A DNA stretch of 64,000 nt, from NCBI RefSeq assembly GCF_905147045.1, contig NC_065894.1:3571501-3635500 (forward strand), read 5' to 3'. The stretch is from Nymphalis io. Its lineage: Eukaryota; Arthropoda; Insecta; Lepidoptera; Nymphalidae. Positions 1 to 11,298 of this stretch are shown piece after piece; position 1 is the stretch's first letter, and the number at the start of each line of letters is the position of its first letter. The notes under the pieces were generated by a model. It ran no database searches. It saw nothing but the letters and a program-made list of their open reading frames with translations, and was not told where the DNA came from. Both the position numbers and the translations under genes were made by a program.

Positions 1-58
1 TAGATGTATCGATATTTTTTATACTTTAGAGAAAATCTAAATTAGAGAAATTGGAAAC

Positions 59-1590
59 GAACTGCCTTCTAATCTCGGACTTGTTGCACCGGTAACACCT
101 GATGAGGTACTCAATGTCTTCGTACAATGAAGAACCGAAAAGCCGTAGGCCCTGACGACTTGCCGATTGAAGCGTGGAAAGCGTTCTCATGGTGTGAACC
201 TACTTACTGACCTTTTTAACCGAATACTTACTAGCCGGAAGATGCCTAACTCTTGGAGATTGAGTATCATTACTCCAGTATATAAAAGGCAAAGGTAGTG
301 TACAGGACTGCGAAAGCTACCGCGGTATTAAGGTTATGTGCCACACCGTGAAACTCTTCGAATGCGTAATCGATTCAAGGCTCCGGCAAGAATGTACTGT
401 CTCGGAATGTCAATATGGGTTTCGCCCAGGCTGTGGAACCATAGACTCCATCTTCGCCCTAAGAATATTGGCCGAGGCCCACAGGGAAAAGAAGAAACCG
501 CTGTACATGGCGTTTCTAGACCTACAGAAGGCATTTGACTGCGTCCCATGCCAAATTATCTGGTAGGCTTTGAAGATGAAGAACGCGCCACAAATCTATA
601 TTGACATCATCCGAGACATGTACCATAATTCGGAATCAATAGTAAGGACCGCCGTTGGCGACACACACCCTTTCCCGATCTTATTTGGTGTCCACCAAGG
701 CTCCGCACTGAATCCTTTTCTGTTCAGTGTAGTGCTTGAAGTTGTCACAGCGAAAGCCAATGAGCAGTCTCCCTGGCTCTTGATGTATGCTGATGACATT
801 ACACTGATAGATGAGGACAAACAGGTATTGGAGCAAAAGGTGAACCAGTGTAAGGGTGTGCTAGATAGGGGCGGTCTGATGCTAAATGTTGCGAAGACCG
901 AGTATATGGCCTGTGACAGTACGGACCCTGAACACATAAAGATAGGCGGAGAATCCGTTATCAAGACGGAAAAGTTTAAATACCTCGGGTCCGTACTCGT
1001 GCGTCTGGTACAATCGATCACGACGTCAGACATCGAATAAACGCAGCCTGGGCCAAATGGTCAATGCGAAGTCACCGGGGTAATCTGTGATAGCAGGATA
1101 CCGGTGAAATTAAAGGGCCTTGTGTACAAGTGCATCATCCGACCAGTATTATTGTACGGCAGCAAGACATGGCCAGCTCTCGCGAGACATGTTCAGCAAC
1201 TTCACGTCCCGGAAATGAAGATGCTGCGGTGGATGTGTGGCGTTACGTGACTATATTGCATTCGTAACGAGCACATCCGTGGTAGCCTTGGTGTTTGCGA
1301 TGTAACGGATAAGTTGCAAGAAAGCCGTCTGCGTTTGTTTGGCCACATTAACCGCAGACCACCAAACTATGTCGGGAACCGATGCCTGGACCTTGTTGTC
1401 GAAGGCCCTAGATCCCGCGGCAGGCCCAAGAAGCGCTGACTCGATGTTGTGAGGGACGATATGAGAGAGCACGATCTCACTAAGGAGGACGCTTTAGATC
1501 GGGCAAAGTGGAGGCGTAGATGCAGGAAAGCGGACCCTGGCGTTACTAGTCCGGGAAACGCTAGGCAGAAGAAGAAGAAGAAGAAGGAAA
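59..1590 (+). pseudogene. RTE-type non-LTR retrotransposon, 5'-truncated and frameshifted
   Basis: This is the reverse transcriptase half of an RTE-clade LINE, an enzyme that copies element RNA into the chromosome. Visible blocks in order: a thumb-proximal start (APVTPDEV near 90; MKNRKAVGPDDLPIEAW near 126-180), then YGFRPGCGTIDSIFALR and MAFLDLQKAFDCVP (414-550), GVHQGSALNPFLF (688-726), the catalytic MYADDI (784-801) and KFKYLGS (973-993). The C-terminal part continues to about 1550 (RGRPKKR-like, then RRRCRKADPGVTSPG). An in-frame TAG at 563-565 follows AFDCVP, frames change near 110-125 and 1000-1060, and a stop lies near 1438, so it is dead. No endonuclease domain is present, as expected of 5' truncation. 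The 3' end is a GAA-type simple repeat at 1570-1588, which fits RTE tails. Clade is assigned from motif wording, not from a search. Confidence 0.93.
570..1040 (+). pseudogene. RTE reverse transcriptase palm fragment (longest intact frame)
   Basis: The longest uninterrupted piece of the RTE element encodes about 156 residues spanning the palm of the reverse transcriptase. It holds the conserved GVHQGSALNPFLFSVVLE block, the YADD active-site box (MYADDITLIDED) with both catalytic aspartates present, and the KYLGSVL block, after which the frame is lost. The apparent ATG start lies just after an in-frame stop inside the domain, so it is not a real translation start. This is a fragment of the larger pseudogene, not an independent gene. 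Confidence 0.85.
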
Positions 1591-1599
1591 CGAAAATTA

Positions 1600-2745
1600 T
1601 AAAACATTTTTACGAAACTTCTCAGTAACAAGGTCAAACGATAACACTGAGAAATTCAAATAATTAGTCATTTATAAATAACAAAAAGAATATTACATTA
1701 AATACGTGTTAAGATATAGATTGTTAATGATACTTAAGAAAAATAATCGCACTTTAAAATATACGATATTATACTTTTAATAATAAGATTAATATTATTT
1801 TAAAGCATGCATATCTTATATTATAAAATTAATAAATTAAAATATATTTACATTTTAGATAACTATACCTATTTAATCTAATCAAATATACTTCAGAAAC
1901 AAATCAAAATTAATAAGCAACATAACTGTAATACATTTTTAAATATTTTAAAATTAAAATAAATAAGCAAGAAAAATGAGTGAAACCATTATTAAAAATC
2001 AAATAATTTAATTAAATGAAATTATTATCGTATTACAGCTCATTGTTTAGTTTTACCATTTACATAAAAAAATTATTCACCTCATTTACTAAAATAACTT
2101 GTTATTTATAATAATTTTGAAACTATTAATATATTTTATGCTAGCAAAGACAACAAATAAGAAAAAAATTCGTGGTACTTTGACATTAACTACCAACAAT
2201 AACAATATTAATCGATACACTGTCCAACGATGAAGACGTATTAGTACGATTGATTTCTGCCTCAAAATTATGTAATTGTAATTCGTACCAATATTTTACG
2301 TATTTGTTTGGTCACTTTTTTCAGAACAGCAATATTTAAATCCTAAGAAAAAGCAAGCCCAAACTTTAAATATACCAAACTGTAGTCCAGTTCACCAAGT
2401 TTGAACAAAATTTCGGCTCAGCTCTGGGGGATTCGAAATGGATTCAGGAGTAGCTAAATATCTATCTCAGTATAAGGTCAAGTCTAGATTTATTATGTAG
2501 TGCTTAAGGGCCAGTGAAATCCCTTATCGAATTTAATACGTCATAACACAATCAACGCGAGAAGGATAAGCTTAATCCGGACGTGTGTTTTTTTTATGTT
2601 TCAGAAAAATATTAACGTAATATTGACAGAATTTTAAAATACATAAATTTTTGTTTGCACGTGTTATCAGAATCGTTCATCTTCGGCACCATATTACTAA
2701 TACTGCAAGAGCTATGAGTAACTCCTTAATATAAGATGTTTTATA
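1600..2745. other. AT-rich stretch without recognisable features
   Basis: Very AT-rich sequence with many short A/T runs. I see no open frame of interest, SINE head or terminal repeat. The part from 2390 to 2590 is less AT-rich but matched nothing I know. Confidence 0.6.
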
Positions 2746-2749
2746 TCCC

Positions 2750-3630
2750 CCCTCCGATTGCGCTCGAAGCACTGAAGCGGCGTGGAATACTGGAGGGCTC
2801 TTGCGACGTGGCGCGACCGTCACTGGGAAGAACGGTACTCGCACAAACGCGTCGTTAGAGCGATCCCGCCAGCCTTCGAAGCCTGGATGAGACGAAAGCG
2901 ACGAGTCACCTTCCGACTTACCCAAGTAATGACCGGTCACGGTTGTATTGGAGAATACCTGTGTAAGATCGGACGTGAATCAACGGCGGTATGCCATCAC
3001 TTTTGCTCGGACCGGGACACCATTCAGCATACGTTGGAGGCGTGCCCCGCGTGGAGTGCGAGAGGGAAATCCTGGTCAATGAAGTCGGACAAGACCTGTC
3101 CCTGCGAGCAATCATGTCGGCGACGCTCCACAGAGAATCGGCGTTGAGGGCCGTAGCCTCTTTCTGAAGACCGTCATGATCCAGAATGAGACGGCGGAAT
3201 GGGAACGGATCGATCACACTCGGCGGAGACGACGTCGGCGTCATCTCGGCCCTCCCACAGCCCCGACGCCCGGGGCTTACAAGTTAGGGCGTAACCCTGG
3301 AGCCGTAAAAGCGTGAGGTGTTGGCCTCATGTATCCTATTTCAGACGGCCCTGAGGAAGACAGCAGCCGGGATGGCTTCGTACTGCCGTACGCACTAGCG
3401 AGGAGTGTGGGGGCGAGATTGCCTTCGCTCCTTGTGGACAGCTCCGCCGAGCGGAGCACAGCACGGGAGGGGCCGCGGATGCGTTATATCATCACGAACC
3501 CACAGCGTCTCCGATCCGTGCCGAGGACGGCCATCGCAGTGGTTTTAAGAATCCCACATAACCCGGTTCCCCCACATGGACGATGGGTACCATATGGAGG
3601 TTTCCACTGCGTAAAAAAAATGTTGTTTTA
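2750..3630 (+). pseudogene. R1-type non-LTR retrotransposon, C-terminal end plus 3' region
   Basis: This is the last part of ORF2 of an R1-clade LINE with its 3' region. The frame 2782-3147 reads WRALATWRDRHWEERYSHK..., followed by FRLTQVMTGHGCIGEYLCKIG and a Cys/His motif (CHHFCSDRDTIQHTLEAC) that matches the CCHC zinc-knuckle at the end of R1-type ORF2 proteins. The reading continues in other frames through about 3180 (SATLHRESALRAVASF). The following 400 bases are unusually GC-rich for this window and end in a short A-run at 3613-3620, consistent with an untranslated tail. The element is strongly 5'-truncated and frameshifted. R1 elements usually target rDNA, but degraded relatives are often dispersed. 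No rDNA is visible here. Confidence 0.85.
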
Positions 3631-3639
3631 TATTTTACG

Positions 3640-4600
3640 CCTTTAGCGACATATTTTGCTGACATACAAATAACAACACAATAATATTAAGTATTGGTGA
3701 TTGACGGTGGAAAAGCTTTTGAATAGAGATACCCACGCTGGCGTGTCTGCACCAGCTCCTACTGCCGTGAAATGATTCAGTAATAAAACCAAATCTACAA
3801 AACTTATAATATTAATAAAAAGATTGCTACCAACACAATTAACTCTTAACCACGAAAAGTGCAACAACCTCAAAAAGATGAAAGTGCTGTGTCAAAACGT
3901 CGAGGAAAATAATTTAAATAAAGTATGATTATTGTTATAACCTTAACATAAAGAGATAGATAACATACATTGCAAAAGTGTACACTTTTGAAAATGTCCA
4001 ATTGGTGTCGTATTCCTTCATATTAAGTTGACTTTCCGTCTTTTAAAAATTATTATAATCATGATTTATTATAACATTATTCCTTAAATTATAAATATAA
4101 AACTCAGAACTCAGAAACTGAGATCAGGAAAACAAGTCAAAAATGTATTATGGCCTTGATAATTCTTAATTATAAAATTCTCAATTGATTACTGTAAAAT
4201 TGGCGTATCTTATAAGTAATATAATTTTATTTTTTTTTTGCTTTCTAGGTACTGACACATTGCATTCTATATTTCTATATAGATTGAAAAGACCTTTAAT
4301 CTGACATTCAAGGTCTTTCCAATCTTTATTGATATTAATGTTTTACACAGATAACAATGAGCCGTGAAATTGAAAAAAACATCGAAGGTCGTAATATCAT
4401 TGGCTTATAAAGTCTACAAAACTTGAAATATATAATATGAGCCGTTAGTTAGTGAATTAAGCGCTTGAATTGTATTTAATATGCTCCGTTTTCATAGTAA
4501 AATATAATTTCACAATTCAATTTAAAGAAAAGTTTTTAAATTATTAATTAATAAGGTACGTAAGGTAAGATAGGTAAGGTAGGTAAGTAATTAATTAATG
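3640..4600. other. AT-rich stretch with one hairpin and a GGTAA-rich run
   Basis: No coding signal. It contains the 16-nt inverted repeat at 4281-4325 (listed separately) and a short imperfect run of AGGTA/GGTAA units at 4553-4590. The rest is unremarkable. Confidence 0.6.
4281..4325. repeat. Hairpin with 16-nt arms
   Basis: Arms 4281-4296 and 4310-4325 are reverse complements with one mismatch, separated by a 13-nt loop. The stem is short for a microRNA precursor. No flanking target duplication is evident. Confidence 0.75.
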
Positions 4601-4765
4601 AGGTGGTAGTTGGTAATCACCGCCTATAGAAATATGAAAATAACTTTACACCTTCAATGCGTCACAAGTCATGGGAACTAATATGCTATGTACCTTTGTG
4701 CTTATAATTACACTGCTCGCTCAACCGTCAAGCCCCAACGCAGCACTGTATGGTATTGCTGTTTT
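4601..4765 (-). repeat. Repeat-B, divergent fragment
   Basis: A degraded copy of the Repeat-B family read on the minus strand. It keeps the CACCGCCTATAG and ...TCACAAGTCATGGGAACTAA-type blocks and the GTATTGCTG block in the expected order, but lacks the poly-A end and the outer head. Confidence 0.6.
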
Positions 4766-5008
4766 TTTATATAATAGATAGGTGCTTAGGCGGACGGACA
4801 AATAGGCCACCTGATGGTAAGTGGTCACCACCGCCCAAAAACATTGGCATTATTAACTATTCCATACATCGCCAATGCGCCACCAACCTTGGGAACATGG
4901 TATGTCCCTCGTGCTTGTTGTTACGCTAGCCGGCTCACCCTTCAAACCAGTTAGAATATGAGTGGGTGGTACCTTACCAAATGAACTTGCATAAAACTCT
5001 ATCATCTT
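4762..5008 (-). repeat. Repeat-B copy, near full length
   Basis: The minus-strand copy ends in the family's A-rich tail (seen as T-run at 4762-4769) preceded by the GGCGGAC...GGCCACCTGATGGTAAG block. The middle blocks CGCCAATGCGCCACCAACCTTGGGAAC and CACCCTTCAAACC follow, and the head GAGTGGGTGGTACC is at about 4959-4972. It lies directly beside the fragment at 4601-4765 in the same orientation. Confidence 0.8.
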
Positions 5009-5009
5009 T

Positions 5010-6055
5010 TAACTATTTTAATCAAAATCAATCATCACGCATCAAAACATTTTATTTTTAAAAATATCCAATATTTATATAAAAACATTACGAAAAAAAA
5101 AATTTTAAAAAAACTAATAAAAGAGCCGTTAAAAGCCCGAGATTGCACGTGGCTTAATTATGAATCATGAAACATGAACTAATCATAGTAAAAATTACAC
5201 AGTAAGAAACACAGCAAAATATCAGTCGTTGTTAATACACAGTCATAGAATAAGAATGTAAAAGAAAACGTAAAAATAAGATGAGACGTATAGCTTTCTC
5301 CACCTGCATTGCAACGATAACGAGTTTCATTTCAATAAGATTAACTCATATGAAAATGAGCTTATTCTTGGATAAACTCAGTTCAGGCCTATTACGCTTG
5401 ATGTATCTTACGTAAATCCATCTTGTTTATTTTAAATAAATGATAAATATTATTTCGGTAAATAAAATGATATTATTTATGTGTATATGAAAATATAATA
5501 AAACTGAAAAAAATCGTTTTTGAGTTAATTATAACTTTAAAGATAAATCAGCTTGGAGAGGTTTTTACGTTTGTAGTAGTGTAATAGTGTACACACAGTG
5601 ACTAAAAACTAAATAAACAAGTTTACGCTAAGGCATGATCATCCCTTGAGGTTTAATCGTTAATAAAAATATATGAATAAGCTACACGTAATTATTTTAT
5701 GTGTTAATACTGCACTAAACTTTTTTATTTTGCGCTAAATTTTGTGATTAATAAATATTCACATCAATTGTGATAAATTTGAAAGTTCTCCTATATCCTG
5801 AATTACATACGGTCGGCTGCTTTCATGCCAAAACCCTCCTTAGGAATGCTTTTGCCGCAGCATGAGTTTATACCGTCGCTATATCGCGTCAAAACATAAG
5901 ACGCTTTCGTGCTTGAAAATTCGTTTAATCTAACCTACCTATCAACTCTGCCATCAACCCTTACCACATGACCCTTAAGCGATTCAGTATTTCATTTGCT
6001 TTTTCAGGATTCTAAAAAATAAGCACACTTATTGTTTCTTTATTATTTATTTTTG
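5010..6055. other. AT-rich stretch without recognisable features
   Basis: No repeat family or coding signal recognised. Bases 5810-5960 are less AT-rich than the surroundings but contain no frame or motif I can name. Confidence 0.55.
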
Positions 6056-6059
6056 TATT

Positions 6060-6178
6060 ATTGCCACATGTGCATTCCACCAACCCGCATTGGAGCAGCG
6101 TGGTGGAATAAGCTCCAAACCTTCTCCTCAAATAGGGAGAGGAGGCCTTAGCCCAGCAGTGGGACATTTACAGGCTGT
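6060..6178 (+). mobile_element. SINE-A, 5'-truncated 3' half
   Basis: This copy starts in the body (GCCACATGTGCATTCCACC) and runs through GGAGCAGCGTGGTGGAATAAGC, the CTTCTCCTC stem region and the tail GGCCTTAGCCCAGCAGTGGG, ending ACAGGCTGTTAC. The tRNA-like head is absent, which is the usual 5' truncation of retrotransposed copies. Confidence 0.9.
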
Positions 6179-6202
6179 TACTTTACTTTTTTACTTTACA
6201 CC

Positions 6203-6408
6203 ACAGACATTGGCTCTGTAAGAAATTTTAACATAGGTAATGCGTCACTAACCTTAGGAACTAAGGAGTTATATACGTTGTGCCTGTAGTAACACTGGTA
6301 GACTCACACTTCAAATCAGAACAAAACAATTTAAACTATTGCTGTGTGGCGGTAGATTATCTGATGAGTAGGTGGTACTTACTCAAAGTCCTACCACTGA
6401 GTAGGAGT
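6203..6408 (-). repeat. Repeat-B fragment
   Basis: Blocks GACATTGGCTCTGTAAGAAAT, GCGTCACTAACCTTAGGAACT, CACTTCAAATCAGAAC and GCGGTAGATTATCTGATGAGTAGG follow the family order. The A-rich tail is missing; the copy starts immediately after the SINE-A fragment and a T/A-rich spacer. Confidence 0.75.
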
Positions 6409-6419
6409 TTTAAATACAC

Positions 6420-7395
6420 CTTGGACAATAAGTCTTAGCTACTAGATTCTGTTACAGATACATTTATTTGAGTTTTAATGTATTCTACGGAATAATGATT
6501 TTGAACTCTTTGGTTTTGTAAACACTCATATATTAATTAACAAGCAATTTACTTAATACGAAATATAAAAAGCGAATTCGCTTTGATATTTCGTATTAAA
6601 TATATCATATATATATTTATAGCTATGATAAAAGGTATTATGTATGTCAATCATTTTTAAATCCAATCATATTTTGCCGTGACCCGAATACAGGCAGGTG
6701 GATAATAATTTCCAAAAATGTATTTTCGATGTGGCGATAAATATGAAACAGGTTTTATATGTCATCTAAAGACACGACTCCATCATAGAGTTCATATTGA
6801 GATGACAAATATAATACACTTGGGAGATTCCTTTATCATATAACTGGCTAGATACAAAAAAGTGCGCTAATCTGAATTGAACCAATAATTCTGCTTTTTA
6901 GGTTCTCGGACAGTATGGTCGTTATTGGCGCGACTAGTAATTTGTTAAAAGGGTTTATTTTTTTAATGGAATTATTAATTAACTGCGTAAGTAATTTACT
7001 TCAATCTGTTTAATTTTGGTATTTCATTCATGCTAAGATAAATAGAGGTTAGAGATATTTTTGATTGATTAGTAAATTGGTTTTAGATAAATAATTTAAT
7101 ATTTTTCTTTTAATCCATTACACTTCTGAACGCTAAATATACTTTTTATTCTAGTGTACTTAAATCGAGATCACTTCAATGTTAAGCTGTAACCAACCAC
7201 CGTAAGAAAATGTTGATTAATGTTTTATCCATCAGTTGCCGGCGCAGACGGTACTGTAAAAAGAAAGGTCAACGACATCTTATAAAACGTTTTGCAGATC
7301 TGCTTAGTATAGAAATAACATGGGTATTTAAACTGATGACTAATTCACGCAATAATATATACTTTATATTTTGTGATTAAAAATCAAAGTACACT
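6420..7395. other. AT-rich stretch containing a 45-nt palindrome
   Basis: No coding signal. It holds the near-perfect palindrome at 6554-6598, listed separately. Bases 6660-6950 are mildly GC-richer without a recognisable family. Confidence 0.55.
6554..6598. repeat. 45-nt near-perfect palindrome
   Basis: The outer arms TAATACGAAATAT and its reverse complement are perfect over 13 nt, and the core AAAGCGAATTCGCTTT is a perfect palindrome around an EcoRI-type GAATTC. One base differs between the outer arms and the core. It has no loop, so it is a cruciform candidate or the remains of two fused inverted ends. Confidence 0.8.
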
Positions 7396-7400
7396 TTCAA

Positions 7401-7648
7401 GCCGAGATGGCCTAATGGTTAGAACGCGTGAATCTTAACCGATGATCGTGGGTTCAAACCGGGCAAGCACCACTAATTTTTATGAGGAAACCTTCATGTG
7501 TCTAATTTTATTGAAATTATGCCACATGTGTATTCTACCAACCGCATTGGAGCAGCGTGGTGGAATAAGCTCCAAAACTTCTCCTCTAAAGGGAGAGGAG
7601 GCCTTAGCCCAACAGTGGGACATAAATAGGCTGTTACTGTACTGTACT
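7401..7648 (+). mobile_element. SINE-A, internally deleted copy
   Basis: A tRNA-derived SINE. The head GCCGAGATGGCCTAATGG and TTAGAACGCG carries a box-A-like sequence and GGGTTCAAACC a box-B-like one, the internal RNA polymerase III promoter of such elements. After CACCACTAATTTTT the copy jumps to ATGAGGAAACC, missing about 55 bases present in other copies. The tail GGCCTTAGCCCAACAGTGGG ends in ACTGT pentamer repeats (7629-7645). No clear target duplication was found. Confidence 0.93.
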
Positions 7649-7659
7649 TTATTTACTTA

Positions 7660-8870
7660 GGCACCTATAAGCATTTTTTTATTGTCAGTTCAAGTTGTCA
7701 CCTACAAGAAAGTTGTTAAGTTTGATAGGCAAATTAAAAGTTAAATTCCATATTTTTAACTAACAATTCCTTTATGTAATCCACAAAATTGAAACTGTAA
7801 ATATATACTTATTTTCATATTATTTTGAAAGTTTGAACGAACGAAATGATTTTTTACACAATATTCTTACAAAAAAAATTCTAAATTAAATACTGCAAAA
7901 TGATCTAAATATTTTTGTAGGTAACTTTGAAATTTTTGGTCTTTGCACAGCAGTGGCATATTACTAGCACGATTCCGATTACCGTTCATAATAATTGTTA
8001 ACACAGAGAACGCGTGTGTAATGACTTAATATATATACTTAGATGTATTGAGAAGTCCGTGTAAATAGTTATTTGCTACATAACACCCAGTTTCACTAAA
8101 ATTAATTATCCAGGAATGTTCGATAAGTTTCTCAATGATTACGCGCACAAACATCAAAGGAGTCAGAGTTGCGATTTCGACACGAGGCAAATGGAACCCG
8201 ATTTAAAAATAATAAATTTAGACGAAATGTTTATTTTAATAATATTAAGCTCTCTGCTCTCCGCGAATCCATTCACTTGAAATTTAAATTTCTCTTAAAT
8301 TTCGTAACTATTCAAAATACATGATAGATTTAATAACTATCGGTTAAGAGGCTTAGCCGTGATATCAAACAGGCAAACAGAGTTACTTATATAAGTGTTT
8401 ATAATATTAATCTGATCAACACAAATTGGATAATTTACATGGAGAAAAAAACAACATTTAATAATATTACTTTTTTATTACATAAACTAAACAAAGATGT
8501 ATTAAAAGTTTTTTTTTCAGTATACTGAAGTTGTTGGTTTTCGATTTAACTTATACAATCAGCGTGACGATGTGTGGTCGTGATTAGATCCTGGATGAGA
8601 GCAAGAAACTTTGATTGTATGTTGATTATATATTACTGGTATCATTTAATTTAACACTGATCACATTAGGTAAGTAATATTTGTTAAAAAATAATATTCT
8701 TATATATATAGTTACAAACTTAAAACAAACGGTGGTTATTACGTTTGCTACGCCAAGCAACCTTACTTGAGTAACAGTAATAATTAATATTATGTAATAT
8801 TTTATCTTTGAATTGACATCCTTGTTAATATAGTAACTAGATTAAAACAATGAGCCTACCTCTCACATTC
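7660..8870. other. AT-rich stretch without recognisable features
   Basis: No coding frame, repeat family or strong inverted repeat recognised. T-runs near 8510 and A-runs near 7870 are the only local peculiarities. Confidence 0.55.
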
Positions 8871-8879
8871 ACGTTGGAC

Positions 8880-9185
8880 GCTCAAGCTAATGAAATACTT
8901 GGGCCTCACTCTGGACCGTGTCTGTGGCTTCAAAGAGCACTTTGAGCATGAAGACCATTGATTGTGACGGTAGCTGATGACATGCAAAGACTGCTGCGTA
9001 ATCTGAATGGAGCGATCGTTTCCTTTCACAGATTGTTGGACACCACCGTTGCACAACTAAGCTCCAGAATTCGCAACGAACAATAGTTATTCGAGCAGTA
9101 CGGAAATATAGCACGATATCATATGAAGCGACATTCATTTTATCGTGCTTGGACATTTTGGCGTATATGGTTGCGAAGGTCCATG
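8880..9185 (+). pseudogene. R1-type LINE reverse transcriptase remnant
   Basis: Translation in shifting frames gives pieces typical of the post-catalytic part of R1/TRAS-like reverse transcriptases: KYLGLTLDRVCGFKEHFEH-like text from about 8892, then from about 9070 QRTIVIRAVRKYSTISYEATFILS. In R1-type proteins the corresponding blocks are a YLGLTLD...F..HF motif and a R.QR..AIR..R.YRT.S..A motif, in that order and at about this spacing. Frameshifts and stops make it nonfunctional. The match rests on recognised block wording only, so the clade is tentative. Confidence 0.65.
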
Positions 9186-9189
9186 CACC

Positions 9190-9535
9190 CGTGACTTATT
9201 AAATACCTTTCGAAAACGGCATCGCATTCGTTTCCGTAAAAAAATCAAGTGATCCTTTATCGCCAGGAGATCAATATACGTTTTTTAAGAATAAAACAAA
9301 TATTTAAATATGAAATCACAAGCTACAAAGTGGGTCGAGCATATAAGCAACAATAAAAAAATAGTAACGGTAAATGAATTTGGTAATTTAGTTTGAACGT
9401 GTAACTCACAACTCAATACCAGAAAACATAAAAAAAACTTAGAATCTAAATTATGACTGCAATGTCTTTAAAAAGTAAGTTTGTGCATGATGTGCTATAT
9501 CAAAGGCCTTTTGTTAAGGAAATGGATTTAGAATT
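9190..9535. other. AT-rich stretch without recognisable features
   Basis: Nothing recognised. The short frame starting at 9453 runs into a decayed SINE-A copy and is not a gene. Confidence 0.5.
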
Positions 9536-9537
9536 TA

Positions 9538-9662
9538 ATCCACACCGCTACGAAGCGCGTTGTGCATGTTTCAGAGTATCTTCAGAGAGATGCAGGTATA
9601 GGCACACAGTGTTTACATTAGCTGCAGAGCGCGAGATGAATTGTAAACACAAAAATAATTGA
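9538..9662 (-). mobile_element. SINE-A, decayed fragment
   Basis: On the minus strand this matches the SINE-A middle with gaps: the GAGATGAATTGTAAACACAAA block (9633-9654), the ATGCAGG block near 9590 and a CCACACCGCTACG block near 9540. Several internal deletions separate them, which indicates an old copy. Confidence 0.5.
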
Positions 9663-9664
9663 AA

Positions 9665-9950
9665 ACCTTTGAATCGCTTACCCGAATTTATACCTACGCC
9701 ATTTGATTAATATCCGTGTATCTATATTATATTATATCGTTATCCACTTGGATATTTTTTACATAATTACCGATCGCTCGAAACTTGGACGGATACTTAT
9801 AAAATATATTCTTAGATAACTACGTACATAAGTCGATTATTTCGTGGTATCCCACAATCTAAAAATGACAAACTTCTATCGAATCAAATTTTTTTATTCC
9901 CTATTCTTATCTATATATTCCTTCGTGTCTTTTAATATAAAGTAAGTATC
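9665..9950. other. AT-rich spacer
   Basis: Nothing recognised besides short AT-rich runs. Confidence 0.5.
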
Positions 9951-9954
9951 AAAC

Positions 9955-10199
9955 ACTCATCAGATATTCTACCACAAAACAGCAGTACTTGGTATTGTTG
10001 AATTCCGATTTGAAGGGTGAATGAACCGGTTTAATTACAGGCACAAGTGACATAACATTAGTTCCCAAGGTTGATGGCACATTGACGATGTAAGTGATGG
10101 TCGATATTTCTTACAATGCTAATGTCTATGGGTATTGGTAACCACTACCATCAGGTGGCCTATATGCTTGTCCGCCTACCTATTCAATAAAAAAACATA
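9955..10199 (+). repeat. Repeat-B copy with poly-A end
   Basis: Read forward: CACTCATCAGATATTCTACC, then TTGAAGGGTGAATGAACCGG, the TTCCCAAGGTTGATGGCAC block, the CTACCATCAGGTGGCC block and GTCCGCCTACCTATTCAATA followed by A-run. The first about 50 bases of the family are missing. Confidence 0.85.
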
Positions 10200-10441
10200 A
10201 AAATTGAGCTAAATATATTAATCTGCGTATTCGATTAACTAGAATAGTTAGAAACGTGATTGAATGTTCTGACCCTCACATCAAATATGCTCGGGTTCAA
10301 TTAATGTTCAAAAGCTTTAATTCATGTTCCCTCACACTCTCGATCAATGACTATTATACGCGAGCACTAATTAAAAAAAATATAACACACAAATATACCA
10401 CAGTAGGCTAACATGGAATTATTGCAAGATAAATATTGACT

Positions 10442-10675
10442 GCTAATTGGCTGCGAATCTCGAGGTCCTGGATTCAACCCCAGTTCAGGCCAGTAAAATA
10501 TTATTGGGATTTTCTGTTTAAAAATTCTGAATAGCAGCCCAAAGTTTGAAACTCAACTCTATTCCACTAACTACCATACTAACTCGTGTCGGATTGCCGT
10601 CTCATCGGATTATGAAAGTGACGAAGAAAGATTGCACCTGTAAGTATTTAGCCCCACACTCACACACACTTTTTG
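10442..10675 (+). mobile_element. SINE-C copy, divergent
   Basis: A tRNA-derived SINE of a different family from SINE-A. The head keeps GCTGCGAATCTCGAGGTCCTGG and the box-B-like GGATTCAACCCC, followed by TATTGGGATTTTCTGT, GAATAGCAGCCC and the body block GTGTCGGATTGCCGTCTCATCGG. The box-A region is decayed. Confidence 0.75.
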
Positions 10676-10679
10676 TAGG

Positions 10680-11295
10680 TGACATCCTTAATTGATTATG
10701 TAAGCATTGTAGCTTTGCCTTTACAGACACACTCAATCGCTCTGTATAGTCTGCAATAACGATGATACTTTACAGTCTAAACTACCTACTCGAAAACATC
10801 CCGGGATAATTAAGTTTTTTATTCTCTATATATAAAACAATATTAAATTGATCAAGGTACGTTACCTTGTCGACCTATTCAATGCTAAGGCATTTTATTT
10901 ATTGGCGTTTCTATTATAATTTAATCAATCAATTTATACTTAATTGATCTCGTAATTCTGTAATTGCTTATTTCATTGGAAGATTCTTCAACTTACCAAT
11001 AAATTTCAATTTAAAAAAGTCGATTGCGAGTCGTTTTCGCTTGGAAATGGCTTACTACTTTAATAATAGAAAATAAGAAAAGTATCGTAGTACTCAATTA
11101 CGTATATTAAAATGAAAGATAAGAAATAATGAGAAAGCTATTAAGTATGCTCTTCAATTAGGTATATTACGATAGAAAAAATTTACAGAAAAAACCAAAG
11201 GTATTATTATTTATTACAAAGGTATCATCAATATTAGTTTAGGATTACTTGTAAAAAATTTCAATATTTTATTACGAACACTAGCATCTATTATA
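10680..11295. other. AT-rich stretch without recognisable features
   Basis: No coding or repeat signal recognised. Confidence 0.5.
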
Positions 11296-11298
11296 TTG

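Noticed and set aside
9453..9662. A 69-codon gene with Cys-rich end
   Set aside because: Its second half is a decayed SINE-A copy read in reverse.
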